Below, piece after piece: positions 1 to 7,435 of a stretch of DNA of 64,000 nucleotides. The position numbers and the translations under genes were made by a program. The stretch lies in the NCBI RefSeq assembly GCF_000757385.1, contig NZ_JRHH01000006.1:186001-250000 (forward strand). Reading direction: 5' to 3'. The stretch's first letter is position 1; each line of letters opens with the position of its first letter. This DNA is from Flavobacterium aquatile LMG 4008 = ATCC 11947. Its GTDB lineage: Bacteria; Bacteroidota; Bacteroidia; Flavobacteriales; Flavobacteriaceae. Under the pieces are notes generated by a model. It did no database searches. It was not told the origin of the DNA and saw only the letters and a program-made list of their open reading frames with translations.

Positions 1-2
1 AT

Positions 3-1433
3 AAAGATTATGTTGGTGTTGTGGCTTATGCACGTGGAATTCGTGCCAATTTAAAAGATTATGTTCCTTATGAACATGAAGGAACTGATATTTATGACAT
101 TATCGATTGGATAAGTAAACAGCCATGGAGCAATGGAAAAGTAGGAATGTTAAGCGGTAGTTATACTGGTTTTTCGCAATGGGCAACGGCAAAAAACATA
201 CATCCAGCATTAAAAACTATTGTGCCGCAAGTAGCAGTAATGCCAGGTTTTGACACGCCAATGGAAAACAACGTTCAGTCAAATTTGAATTTATATTGGC
301 CTCACGATAATATTTACAAAAAAGAACCTATACGAAGAAGTTTACCTTTTGAATGGTTTGATAATGGTATTGCTTTTGGTAAAATGGATAGTTTGGCAGG
401 TTACAAAAGTGAGATTTTTAAAAAATGGTTGCAACATCCTAGTTACGATAAGTATTGGCAATCGTTAGTGCCAACTCCAGAAGAATATGCAAAAATTAAT
501 ATTCCAGTTCTTTCAACTACTGGATATTATGATGGTTCACAAATTTCGGCATTGCAGTATTTCAAATTACATACAAAATACAACAAAAACGCCAATCATT
601 ATTTTGTAATTGGTCCTTACGATCATTGGGGTGGACAACGAAAAGCAGCACCCAATTTAATGGGTTACACTATTGATGAAGTGGCAAATATAAATATGGG
701 AGATATTGCCTATCAATGGCTCGATTATATTTTGAAAGATGGTAAAAAACCCGATTTATTGAAAGATAAAATCAATTATCAAGTAATGGGAGCCAATGAA
801 TGGAAACACGTACCGTCATTAGCCAAAATGAATAATCGAAATTTAAAATTCTATTTAAATAGTGAAATACTTGATGAAGAAAAACCTAAAAAGAAATCAT
901 TTTCAACTCAAATAATAGATTTTAAAGACCGAAAAAATCAAAATAATTTTTACACACCTACTATTGTGTTTGATACTCTTGATGTAAGTGGAGGATTGGT
1001 TTTTTCTACAAAAATATTTGAAAAAGAGTTTACAATAAATGGCTCTTTTATAGGAAATTTAAAGCTTAAAATCAATAAAAAAGATATGGATATTTCTATA
1101 GCATTGTATGAATTAATGCCAAATGGTAAATACTTTTTTCTTACGAGATATGTTGGTCGAGCTAGCTATGCAAAAAACAATGAAAAGCGACAATTGTTGA
1201 AGCCAAACAAATTTCAAACTATTACTTTTGAAAACACCAGATTGGTTAGTAAAAAAATTAGTAAAGGAAGTAAATTAGTTATTTTGCTAAATACTAATAA
1301 ACATCCATTTGAAATTATAAATTATGGTTCGGGTAAAAACGTGGTTGACGAAACCATAAAAGATGCCGGTGAACCTATGCAAATAAAATGGTATAATGAT
1401 AGTTTTATAAGTATTCCTGTTTGGAAAGAGTAA
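3..1433 (+). CDS. CocE/NonD-family alpha/beta hydrolase, 5' end outside window
   Basis: Serine hydrolase of the X-Pro dipeptidyl-peptidase/CocE family, which cleaves acyl or peptidyl substrates, usually in the periplasm. The reading frame is open to the left edge (KDYVGVVAYARG), so the GTG at 21 is not the start. Visible are the nucleophile elbow GSYTGF, a GYYDG segment for the catalytic Asp, and GPYDHWGG for the catalytic His. The last ~170 residues form the beta-rich C-terminal domain typical of the family and end in IPVWKE. The AraC-type gene follows after 12 bp and may be co-transcribed. The substrate cannot be inferred. Ordinary chromosomal gene. Confidence 0.9.
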   Translation, partial: KDYVGVVAYARGIRANLKDYVPYEHEGTDIYDIIDWISKQPWSNGKVGMLSGSYTGFSQWATAKNIHPALKTIVPQVAVMPGFDTPMENNVQSNLNLYWPHDNIYKKEPIRRSLPFEWFDNGIAFGKMDSLAGYKSEIFKKWLQHPSYDKYWQSLVPTPEEYAKINIPVLSTTGYYDGSQISALQYFKLHTKYNKNANHYFVIGPYDHWGGQRKAAPNLMGYTIDEVANINMGDIAYQWLDYILKDGKKPDLLKDKINYQVMGANEWKHVPSLAKMNNRNLKFYLNSEILDEEKPKKKSFSTQIIDFKDRKNQNNFYTPTIVFDTLDVSGGLVFSTKIFEKEFTINGSFIGNLKLKINKKDMDISIALYELMPNGKYFFLTRYVGRASYAKNNEKRQLLKPNKFQTITFENTRLVSKKISKGSKLVILLNTNKHPFEIINYGSGKNVVDETIKDAGEPMQIKWYNDSFISIPVWKE

Positions 1434-1445
1434 TCAGAACCCTAA

Positions 1446-2261
1446 ATGAATTACAATACAATTGAACCCAATAAAAATCTATCAGACTTCATAAAATGTT
1501 ATTGGACATTAGAAGCTGAAAAGGAGACTAATCCAGAAAAGCAACGCATTGTTCCAGATGGTTGCATGGAAATGATTTTTCACTATGGCGATTTTTACAA
1601 ACAATACTTAGTAGATGGAAGTTTTATTATTCAACCGAAATGTTTTGTTTTTGGACAAATCACCCAGCCTTTAGACATTGAACCCACTGGAAAAACAGGA
1701 ATATTCGCCATCCGTTTTTTACCCAATGGCTTTGTTCCGTTTACCGATTTCCCTATTCATAAAATGGAAAACAAAGCGGTTCCGTTAATTGAATTATTTG
1801 GAGAAGAAGCAAGTAAATTAGAAAAAGAAGTTCTAAAAGCAGCTTCAAATGAAGAACGAGTTAAAATTGTTGAAGCTTTTTTTACCGATTTAATTTCAGA
1901 TTCGAAAGTTATTGATAGAATAACAAAATCGAGTGTTGCATTGATTTTAGAATTAAAAGGTCAATTAACTGTAGAAGAATTGTCAGAAAATTTAAGCACC
2001 AACAAACGACAATTAGAGCGAAAATTCGCATCAGTGATTGGTGTTAGTCCAAAGCAACTTTCTAAAATGATACGCATACAATCGGTTTTGAAATCGTTAC
2101 TAGAAAACAAATATTCCAATTTAACAGATGTAGCTTATGAAAACAACTTTTATGATCAAGCTCATTTTATAAAAGAGTTTAAAGAATTTACTGGTGTAAG
2201 TCCTAAAGATTTTTATTCGGAAAATTTAAAATTGTCGCATTTGTTTTCGGAGAAAGTATAG
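1446..2261 (+). CDS. AraC-family transcriptional regulator (DUF6597 sensor domain)
   Basis: DNA-binding regulator of 271 residues. The N-terminal ~130 residues carry the YWTLEAE and VPDGCMEMIFHYGD signature of the cupin-like DUF6597 domain. The C-terminal ~100 residues form two helix-turn-helix units of the AraC type: a first helix set around LTVEELSENLSTNKRQLERKF, then the conserved FYDQAHFIKEFKEFTGVSP. ATG start 12 bp after the hydrolase stop. The ligand and target genes are unknown. The likely targets are its own operon and the small secreted protein downstream. Confidence 0.9.
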   Translation: MNYNTIEPNKNLSDFIKCYWTLEAEKETNPEKQRIVPDGCMEMIFHYGDFYKQYLVDGSFIIQPKCFVFGQITQPLDIEPTGKTGIFAIRFLPNGFVPFTDFPIHKMENKAVPLIELFGEEASKLEKEVLKAASNEERVKIVEAFFTDLISDSKVIDRITKSSVALILELKGQLTVEELSENLSTNKRQLERKFASVIGVSPKQLSKMIRIQSVLKSLLENKYSNLTDVAYENNFYDQAHFIKEFKEFTGVSPKDFYSENLKLSHLFSEKV

Positions 2262-2326
2262 AGTGTCGCATTTTTACAATTTTACACGAAATAAAAAAAT
2301 CAATTTTGTAAAATATTTTTAAATTT

Positions 2327-2779
2327 ATTCAAAAGAAAACAATAATTGGCTTTATCACATTACTTACCTTATTTTCTTTTACACAAAAATGTAACCTCAA
2401 CGAATTTAGGTTACTGGAGGGCACTTGGAAAATGGAAAACAAAGAAAATTACGAAACTTGGAAAATAAAAAACGAAAATGAATTAGAAGGTAGTTCATAT
2501 AAAATGAAAGCCGATAAAAAAATAGTGTCCGAATTTTTATCGATTAAAAAAATTGAAGGTAAAGTTATTTATACCGCTCAAGTTGTAAATCAAAACGATG
2601 GAAAACCAATTGAATTTGTTTTGAACAAAGAAGTTAAAAATAAAATCTCATTTGAAAACTTAACACACGATTTTCCTAAAAAAATTCAATACACCAAGCT
2701 TGATGAAACCACACTTTTTGTAGAAGTTTTAGGCGAAAACGATAAAGGGTTTTCTTATAAAATGATGAAACAAAAATAA
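2327..2779 (+). CDS. Secreted DUF6265-like protein with a non-ATG start
   Basis: The first ATG (2432) falls inside the conserved motif FRLLEGTWKM that opens this family, so it cannot be the true start. The frame is open upstream to a stop at 2309 and encodes a good signal peptide (KKTIIGFITLLTLFSF) before that motif. No ATG, GTG or TTG exists in this extension. ATT at 2327, directly before QKKTIIGF, is the likely start or a mutated ATG. With it the protein is about 150 residues. The rest is a beta-rich lipocalin-like domain (FENLTHDFPKKIQY) of unknown function, probably periplasmic. Either a rare initiation codon is used or the gene has just been silenced. Confidence 0.6.
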   Translation: MQKKTIIGFITLLTLFSFTQKCNLNEFRLLEGTWKMENKENYETWKIKNENELEGSSYKMKADKKIVSEFLSIKKIEGKVIYTAQVVNQNDGKPIEFVLNKEVKNKISFENLTHDFPKKIQYTKLDETTLFVEVLGENDKGFSYKMMKQK

Positions 2780-2801
2780 AACTATAAATTAATTTATAGT
2801 C

Positions 2802-2834
2802 AATCCTCAATTGCAAACAGTTGAGGATTTTTTG
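2802..2834 (+). terminator. Rho-independent terminator
   Basis: AATCCTCAA (2802-2810) pairs with TTGAGGATT (2821-2829) across a 10-nt loop and is followed by a T-run. It lies 23 bp after the stop of the DUF6265-like gene. Confidence 0.8.
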
Positions 2835-2913
2835 TGTGGTAAAAAACTAAATATTTATTAGTTTATAAGAGGAATCTTGGCATTCCAATTTACACTCCTT
2901 TGCCAACGCTCCA

Positions 2914-2979
2914 AAAAAATTACTGGCACAGTTTTTAGAAAAAACACGTATGCTTCGCAACTTGCGCCAGTAATTTTTT
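2914..2979. repeat. Inverted repeat A, 14/14
   Basis: AAAAAATTACTGGC (2914-2927) is perfectly complementary to GCCAGTAATTTTTT (2966-2979), with 38 nt between the arms. Confidence 0.85.
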
Positions 2980-2992
2980 CTCCCAAGCTGTG

Positions 2993-3078
2993 TTACATAA
3001 TTGAGTATTATAATTCATCACAAAGCGAGTTTATTGTTTTTTGGTTTTTGCAATGAAGTTATAATATCATTTATGTAA
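2993..3078. repeat. Inverted repeat B, nested
   Basis: TTACATAA (2993-3000) pairs with TTATGTAA (3071-3078). Inside it TATTATAA (3006-3013) pairs with TTATAATA (3059-3066). Flanking CTGT and ACAG extend the outer stem. Confidence 0.75.
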
Positions 3079-3105
3079 AACAGCCGCACCTGCCAACGCG
3101 CTTGC

Positions 3106-3182
3106 CAGTGGCTCCAGGACAACATTTTTTGCAGCTCCCATCGCATCACCCAGCTACAAAAAAACACCGTCCTTCGCCACTG
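3106..3182. repeat. Inverted repeat C, interrupted stem
   Basis: CAGTGG, GGAC, TTTTTTG and AGCT on the left (3106-3136) pair in order with AGCT, CAAAAAA, GTCC and CCACTG on the right (3152-3182), with small internal loops. It forms a long cruciform-capable hairpin. Confidence 0.7.
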
Positions 3183-3304
3183 TCTTTAACAACGTTATCA
3201 TTCCATCGGAAACTTTACGGTTGTACTTGCTTTTAAGAACGTTTTCGGTAACTGTTTTTAGCAACTTTATCCATAAATAGGTACTGTTTGCATTGCTTTT
3301 GTAA

Positions 3305-3363
3305 GTAGAAAAATTGCTTTTAAAGTATAGTGGATTTGCCTATGGTAAAAGCCATTTTTCTAC
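3305..3363. repeat. Inverted repeat E, 17/18
   Basis: Arms 3305-3322 and 3346-3363 match over 18 bp with one mismatch. Pairing continues outward (TTTTG before the left arm, CAAAA after the right arm). Confidence 0.8.
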
Positions 3364-3383
3364 CCACAAAACCAAAAATCCCA

Positions 3384-3575
3384 GCAAGAGTATCTTTTTT
3401 TATTTGCCAGAAACACTATATAAATTGCTTTTCCATCGTCTTGATACCTAGCGGTTTCATAGGATTACTCACTTTATTATTCAAATTAGTCTTTCAATAG
3501 GTAGATTTGGCATCAAGCCGATAGTAAAATCAATCAGAAACATCTCGGTAAGCAAATAAAAAAAGACACACTTGC
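3384..3575. repeat. Inverted repeat F, 22/24
   Basis: Arms 3384-3407 and 3552-3575 match at 22 of 24 positions. Within the 144-bp interval CTTGATACC (about 3440) pairs with GGCATCAAG (about 3509), so the unit is a nested structure. Confidence 0.75.
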
Positions 3576-3615
3576 TTTGAACTGCTGCCAACGCACTAGG
3601 TAAGTATTTGCATTG

Positions 3616-3696
3616 TTTTTTTGAAGATGCTTCCCATTTTCATAACAACATCAATTTAAACAATTTTCCAAATAACCTTTAGGCATCCTCAAAAAA
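3616..3696. repeat. Inverted repeat G, 13/14
   Basis: TTTTTTGAAGATGC (3617-3630) pairs with GCATCCTCAAAAAA (3683-3696) with one mismatch. Confidence 0.7.
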
Positions 3697-3706
3697 TCAA
3701 ACGGTA

Positions 3707-3793
3707 AGAAAGAGTATGAAATTTTAATGGCCACATAAAAACGTTGCTATTGTTTTGAATTTTATGCAGCCATTAAAATTTCATACCCTTTCT
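3707..3793. repeat. Inverted repeat H, 24/25
   Basis: Arms 3707-3731 and 3769-3793 are complementary at 24 of 25 positions. A second inner stem, CATAAAA with TTTTATG, sits in the loop. Confidence 0.85.
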
Positions 3794-3903
3794 GGAGAAC
3801 ATCATCTACTTCATCAACATTTTTAAATCAGTCTTCAGTAGAAACTTCTCGGATTAGAAGAAAATAAAAAAATAATAAATAAAAGAAAGTAAAGGTAAGT
3901 TCC

Positions 3904-4056
3904 GGTTTCAAGAAAAAAAAGTTCAAGCCCTGTGGGTTTTAGAAAAAATCTCCACCCATAACGTTTCGCAACAACATTCTCTTCCGATTTCACTTCTTCA
4001 TTTCCGATGATGTATCGGGTAGTATTTTTTCTAAAAAACTTTTTTTTCTTGAAACC
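3904..4056. repeat. Inverted repeat I, 20/20 with inner stem
   Basis: Arms 3904-3923 and 4037-4056 are perfectly complementary over 20 bp. Inside, TTTTAGAAAAAAT (from about 3937) pairs with ATTTTTTCTAAAA (to about 4036) and CACCC pairs with GGGT. This is the best-formed structure of the region. Confidence 0.85.
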
Positions 4057-4157
4057 TCCACTTGATGGACGACTTTCTTTTTTTTCTTTTTTTTTCTTTT
4101 AAAAATTTTATGTGTGGCTTGTGGTAACGAGGCACATCATCTTAAAAAACCGAAAGT

Positions 4158-4580
4158 ATGCCCAATTTCATCATCAAAACACACCGAAAAGACACATTAT
4201 ACGCCAAACCTCATTTATTCATACTTAACAAAGGAATGAACAGCGGAAAGCCACAAAAATTGCCATTTACTAACAGCTTTGTGGTTATTTTTCAAAACGA
4301 AACAGATTGCGAAAGTATTTATTTTGTCGCTTACAGCTTATGGCAAACCAAGTTTTGGCATCAGTTCCTTTGCGGTTCAGTAATTCCATTTTTACGCCTT
4401 CCAGACTTCAAAAACGAATTTAATCCAAAAGCTAGCTTAATGATGCAAGAACACGAAGAGCATCAGAAAAATGTTGCGACACTCAAACTTTTAGAGCAAA
4501 AAGAAAAGCAATTTCACGAAAACATAAACCTCATAAACGACTTACGCAGAAGCATTTTATACAGGTATTGCAGAAAATAA
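4158..4580 (+). CDS. DUF6943-like protein
   Basis: 140 residues, opening NFIIKTHRKDTLYAKPHLF and containing LPFTNSFVVIFQNET and FLCGSVIPFLRL. I recognise this pattern as the DUF6943 family of Bacteroidota, whose role is unknown. The C-terminal 50 residues are charged and predicted to be coiled-coil (HEEHQKNVATLKLLEQKEKQ). No signal peptide or membrane segment. A 59-residue gene follows after 21 bp and probably shares the transcript. Confidence 0.75.
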   Translation: MPNFIIKTHRKDTLYAKPHLFILNKGMNSGKPQKLPFTNSFVVIFQNETDCESIYFVAYSLWQTKFWHQFLCGSVIPFLRLPDFKNEFNPKASLMMQEHEEHQKNVATLKLLEQKEKQFHENINLINDLRRSILYRYCRK

Positions 4581-4601
4581 TAATTAATCTAATCAGCTAA
4601 T

Positions 4602-4781
4602 ATGAAACTATTTATTTTGTACCAAACCGACAATTGGAAGTCCAAAGCATCAAGAGTATGTTTTGGCATTTTCGACACAAGAGCCAAAGCCATTGACAGC
4701 GCAAAATGGCAAGAATTATACAATCATAATTCCGAAGTTGTGGTTTTAGAAGTAACACTAAATCTATTTGAAGAAATCTAA
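4602..4781 (+). CDS. Small hypothetical protein, 59 aa
   Basis: Starts MKLFILYQTDNWKSKASR and ends LNLFEEI. It contains FDTRAKAIDSAKWQELY, which suggests a compact alpha/beta fold. It follows the DUF6943 gene by 21 bp on the same strand and is followed by a hairpin. Codon use and the gene spacing support a real gene. Function unknown. Confidence 0.65.
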   Translation: MKLFILYQTDNWKSKASRVCFGIFDTRAKAIDSAKWQELYNHNSEVVVLEVTLNLFEEI

Positions 4782-4784
4782 AAC

Positions 4785-4815
4785 TAAAAAAGCCCAATCC
4801 TTACGGTTTGGGCTT
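4785..4815 (-). terminator. Bidirectional terminator hairpin
   Basis: AAGCCCAA (4790-4797) pairs with TTGGGCTT (4808-4815). The A-run to its left gives a U-run on the minus strand, so it mainly ends the minus-strand operon 6409 to 4857. It can also stop the plus-strand pair before it. Confidence 0.75.
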
Positions 4816-4856
4816 CATTATTGTCTAATCCAAAGGTCACCACAACTAGAATTAGA

Positions 4857-5033
4857 CTATTTTTTGTGCTTCTTTATGAAAAATTTGAGTGCCAAAGATA
4901 TTGAAAAACTGACAATTGCACCAACAGATGCTAATATTACAGTCTTTAAGACATCAGCAGAGTGTAAATTTGGTACAATACTCAAAAATGTACCGCCAGC
5001 GGTACCCATCAGTGTATTATTATTTACTTGCAT
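4857..5033 (-). CDS. Small membrane protein, 58 aa
   Basis: Starts MQVNNNTLMGTAGGTF, has one strong hydrophobic segment (VILASVGAIVSFSISLAL) and a basic tail (KFFIKKHKK). It overlaps the end of the preceding minus-strand gene by 14 bp, which argues for translational coupling. It is the last gene before the hairpin at 4785-4815. Holin-like size and shape, but function is not shown. Confidence 0.65.
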   Translation of the reverse strand: MQVNNNTLMGTAGGTFLSIVPNLHSADVLKTVILASVGAIVSFSISLALKFFIKKHKK

Positions 5034-5244
5034 TACTCTTTTCTTGTGTTGTAGTTAATTGGCTAACTGCTGAAACAACACCGCCAGCCACAGCCAAATA
5101 ACCTCCAATTGTGGTAACCACAACTGGTAAAGCAATTGGTGCAGCTAAAATAGTTCCGCCAACAGCAGCTAATGCCAAACCAACATTTCGAAGCACTTTG
5201 AAAAATTTTGGAGTTGGAGCTTTCGCTCTTTTTATTACATTCAT
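5020..5244 (-). CDS. Small glycine-rich membrane protein, 74 aa
   Basis: Basic N-terminus (MNVIKRAKAPTPKFFKVLRN), then a long Gly/Ala-rich hydrophobic stretch (VGLALAAVGGTILAAPIAL, then a GGYLAVAGGVV segment) able to span the membrane twice with glycine-zipper packing, and a short polar tail. It begins 11 bp after the DUF5675 gene and overlaps the next gene. Function unknown; the association with DUF5675 suggests a membrane or lysis role, which is inference. Confidence 0.65.
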   Translation of the reverse strand: MNVIKRAKAPTPKFFKVLRNVGLALAAVGGTILAAPIALPVVVTTIGGYLAVAGGVVSAVSQLTTTQEKSNASK

Positions 5245-5255
5245 AATCTATGAAT

Positions 5256-5651
5256 TTAAGATTTAACAATCAATTCTATACTTTCTTTTCTGTCCAAAGC
5301 TTTGTAAACCAAACTTTTTAATTTGTCAAAAGCTTTTCGTGACATCAGACCTAAACCTGGTCCTGAAATTTTTGTTACAGGAGCAATACAACCATTTAAT
5401 TCTTTCAAAGCATTATTTGCAGGATGAAACAAAATCAAACTTCTATTTTGTACATCCAAAACCTCTAAATGCCATTGAAATTTTTGACTGTATCGTTTTC
5501 TAATAAAATATTTCCCTTCCGGAATGCAGGAAACTTTCGTTTCGTTTATCTTCCAAGGCAATTCAATTGTATTACATATTAATTTGCCATCGCATTCGAG
5601 TTTTCCGTTCGTTCCTTCGGGGAAATAAATTCTAGTTATTGAAATAACCAT
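5256..5651 (-). CDS. DUF5675 family protein
   Basis: 131 residues with the full family signature: GTNGKLECDGKLICNTIELP, CIPEGKYFIRKRYS, LILFHPANNALKELNGCIAP and LMSRKAFDKLK. The conserved Cys/His/Asn residues suggest an enzyme related to L,D-transpeptidase-like folds, but no activity is established. It overlaps the upstream 252-residue gene by one base (stop/start overlap), so the two are coupled. These genes often occur in phage or mobile-element contexts in Bacteroidota. Confidence 0.85.
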   Translation of the reverse strand: MVISITRIYFPEGTNGKLECDGKLICNTIELPWKINETKVSCIPEGKYFIRKRYSQKFQWHLEVLDVQNRSLILFHPANNALKELNGCIAPVTKISGPGLGLMSRKAFDKLKSLVYKALDRKESIELIVKS

Positions 5652-6409
5652 TACACACCACTATCAACTTTTGCAATCGATAATGGGTTAAAAGCACCAT
5701 TTTTCAATGGGTACATTGTACCATTGATTTGCTGATAAAACTCTACTCCCAAAGCCAAAAACAAAGGTTTTGTACTCGCTGGAGTTACCGCATTAACTTG
5801 ACTGATTACAGCAGTTGGAGTTGCGTCCCATGGTAGAATTGCAGTTTCTGACGTAGCAACAACATACGTTTCAGCTTCAAAGTCAATTTCAGCACCGCCA
5901 GAAATAATTTTAAAGTGAGTAGTTCCACTTGGTGCAGCAATCATATTCGATGGAATAAATGATGCCAAATCCACAGTAATTTCTCCAGCCACTCGATCAA
6001 TTGCTCCAACAAATGGAGCATACAAGCTCGTTCCAAGCTTTCCACGAATATTGAATTCAAAACCAAACAACAATTCAGCTTCGCCATCAATAACGTTTCT
6101 CAAACCTCTCTCACTTACTAAATCGGCTTGAATAACTTTTACCATCGCTTGAGTTAAGCGACTAACCATTCTACCATCGGCAGAATTGATTAAAAGCGGA
6201 CGTAAAGCCGTTCTCAAAATTTTACCAGCTTTTCCTGCTCGACCAAACTCCGAACCATTTTCTCGCGTTCTCTGAAACGCTGGATCACTTGCAATTCTAC
6301 TAGCGTCAATTCCGCCTTTTTCTCTTGCCAAGTGTCCGTCTTGGGTTTTATAAAAAGTAATATCTCCGATAGTACCTTTTAATTTAATTATGCCTTTCTG
6401 TCTTGCCAT
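5651..6409 (-). CDS. Conserved Bacteroidota hypothetical protein, 252 aa
   Basis: Opens MARQKGIIKLKGTIGDITFY then KTQDGHLAREKGG, followed by a basic Arg-rich region (RTRENGSEFGRAGKAGKILR). The C-terminal half is beta-rich. I recognise the N-terminal pattern from many flavobacterial accessory regions but know no function. It heads the minus-strand operon that runs through DUF5675 and two small membrane proteins. A structural role (DNA-binding or particle component) is possible but unproven. Confidence 0.7.
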   Translation of the reverse strand: MARQKGIIKLKGTIGDITFYKTQDGHLAREKGGIDASRIASDPAFQRTRENGSEFGRAGKAGKILRTALRPLLINSADGRMVSRLTQAMVKVIQADLVSERGLRNVIDGEAELLFGFEFNIRGKLGTSLYAPFVGAIDRVAGEITVDLASFIPSNMIAAPSGTTHFKIISGGAEIDFEAETYVVATSETAILPWDATPTAVISQVNAVTPASTKPLFLALGVEFYQQINGTMYPLKNGAFNPLSIAKVDSGV

Positions 6410-6709
6410 AATTTCTAAAATTTAGATTAAACTTTACTCTAAATCATCTTTCCGTTGCAACATCTTCCGATTGATTTCGAAACAAATTTTAGCCAATAAA
6501 ACAGAAAAAAAAAGAGTGAGCAGTTCCATATGTCGCAAAGCGACACAAATGGCTTAAATCGACATAAATGCCTATCAGAAAGCACATAAAACAGTATTAA
6601 ATTGCAGAAGCAAATAATTTTTTAAAAAATCCTACTTTTGTATAATCTTAAATATTATTTGATAGTACGTTTAAGGTAGTCAAAGCCTAGTCAAAGGCAT
6701 AGATAATGT
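6410..6709. promoter_or_regulatory. Divergent control region with palindrome and direct repeats
   Basis: Between two divergent genes. TGTCGCAAAGCGACA (6531-6545) is a perfect 6-bp-arm hairpin. Just after it CGACACAAATGGC (6541) and CGACATAAATGCC (6560) form a direct repeat spaced 19 bp, a likely operator. TACTTTTG (6633-6640) fits the TAnnTTTG box and could serve the plus-strand gene at 6710, although no TTG is found at the usual distance. Confidence 0.5.
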
Positions 6710-6913
6710 ATGAAATTTGAAAAACAGAGGGTGTGCATCTATCCGAAAGACATACAGCGCATAACAGGAAAGAGTTATCGCCAAAGTACCAGATTAATGC
6801 AAAAAGTGAAAACTGACCTCAACAAGCTCGAAAATGAGTTTCTAACTATCGAAGAGTTTTGTTCATATGCAGGATTAAAATATGAACAAGTAGCTCATTT
6901 AATTTTTGGTTAA
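6710..6913 (+). CDS. Small putative DNA-binding protein, 67 aa
   Basis: Basic N-terminus with YPKDIQRITGKSYRQSTRLM and then LTIEEFCSYAGLKYEQVAHL, two short helical units resembling a helix-turn-helix. Widely seen as a lone gene near mobile-element ends in Flavobacteriia. It is the last gene before the right-end arm repeats of element 0, so a role as excisionase or regulator is plausible. No family assigned with certainty. Confidence 0.6.
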   Translation: MKFEKQRVCIYPKDIQRITGKSYRQSTRLMQKVKTDLNKLENEFLTIEEFCSYAGLKYEQVAHLIFG

Positions 6914-7021
6914 AATGCGGATAAAATCCCAACTTCATTTTAAACCATTTCGGGTAAATTTGTTATTAAATAACTAGTTCATTTTTTAGTCTTGATGCTT
7001 TAGTATTCAGATTATTATGCT

Positions 7022-7029
7022 TATATTTG
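7022..7029 (+). promoter_or_regulatory. TATATTTG promoter box at element 0 right end
   Basis: A consensus -7 box 123 bp before the att core at 7145. It matches the position of the box 121 bp before the second core at 33517. No TTG lies exactly 19 bp upstream, so strength is uncertain. Transcription would run across att toward integrase 1. Confidence 0.4.
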
Positions 7030-7065
7030 ACTACTTTGAATTAAAGATAATTGTATCCTAATAAA

Positions 7066-7089
7066 GAGGTGTCAGTCGAGGTGTCACTT
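7066..7089. repeat. Arm-type repeats, type B
   Basis: GAGGTGTCAGT (7066-7076) and GAGGTGTCACT (7078-7088) stand in direct repeat 56-79 bp left of the att core. The same GAGGTGTCACT sequence occurs beside integrase 2 (33643-33653, inverted at 33670-33680). They look like integrase arm-binding sites of a type-B element right end. Confidence 0.65.
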
Positions 7090-7140
7090 AAATAAAATAC
7101 TTTGCGAAGTATTGGTTTTATTGGTGGCTTTTATAGCAGA

Positions 7141-7159
7141 CAAATCCCTCTTTCTCCGC
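7141..7159 (+). other. att site (left end of element 1)
   Basis: CAAATCCCTCTTTCTCCGC. The last 15 bases (7145-7159) recur at 33517-33531. They read as the T-arm and acceptor 3' strand of a tRNA with 5' GGAGAAA and a G discriminator, the usual pattern of serine tRNA. No complete tRNA is present, so this is the core carried by the element. Confidence 0.75.
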
Positions 7160-7183
7160 TGAAAAAAATCCTAAATGGTATCA

Positions 7184-7218
7184 AAACCTCGAAAATCCTA
7201 TGATTTTCGGGGTTTTTT
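7184..7218 (+). terminator. Hairpin with T-run between att and integrase 1
   Basis: AACCTCGAAAATC (7185-7197) pairs with GATTTTCGGGGTT (7202-7214), then TTTT. The flanks match those of the hairpin at 33554-33590 but the stem sequence is different, so pairing rather than sequence is conserved. Confidence 0.75.
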
Positions 7219-7273
7219 GCTTTTACCGACATACCAAATTATTCATCGAATCTTATCTCATGCGAGATAAAAT

Positions 7274-7309
7274 CGAGACCCTAAAAAAATATTAAAAATT
7301 AGGGTCTCG
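7274..7309. repeat. Arm-type repeats, type A
   Basis: CGAGACCCTAA (7274-7284) and its inverse TTAGGGTCTCG (7299-7309). CGAGACCCTA recurs 66 bp before the right att core (33451-33460). Likely binding sites of integrase 1. Confidence 0.65.
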
Positions 7310-7435
7310 CTAAATTCTCTCAACCCTTTCAAACATTGGGTTTATTTACGTGTTCAATAACTTGTTCACTCAGTAAACATCTTGTTTGATTTGAATTAGG
7401 AATTTAACTTGAAGAATAATTAATCAGTCAAAAAA

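Larger units (their letters stand above)
2836..4157. other. 1.3-kb gene-free region full of long inverted repeats
   Basis: No open frame in this stretch has a believable product. It holds at least eight separate long inverted repeats with arms of 8-25 bp, listed individually below. Short motifs such as TGCCAACGC recur (about 2901, 3091 and 3587). It ends in a pyrimidine-rich run (about 4074-4100) before the DUF6943 gene. The structure is conserved-looking rather than random, but I do not recognise it. It may be a set of structured RNAs, single-strand hairpins for recombination, or an old element end. Confidence 0.7.
2836..7159. mobile_element. Right part of an older integrative element (element 0); left limit not determined
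   Basis: Everything immediately left of the att core at 7145 looks like an element right end: a TATATTTG box about 120 bp before the core and two GAGGTGTCA repeats 56-79 bp before it. These match the arm repeats next to integrase 2, not integrase 1. The genes here (DUF6943, DUF5675, small membrane proteins) are accessory in character. The integrase of this element and its left att lie outside what I can see, so the left border is a guess. Confidence 0.4.

Noticed and set aside
2836..4157. Integron cassette array (attC sites)
   Set aside because: No integron integrase, no cassette genes between the hairpins and no consistent GTTRRRY cores.
4768..5101. Plus-strand frames over the minus-strand operon
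   Set aside because: They overlap the better-supported minus-strand genes 4857-5033 and 5020-5244 and show no family pattern.
7141..7159. A complete tRNA-Ser gene at the att sites
   Set aside because: Only the T-arm/acceptor 3' part is present; upstream sequence does not form D-arm or anticodon-arm at either site.
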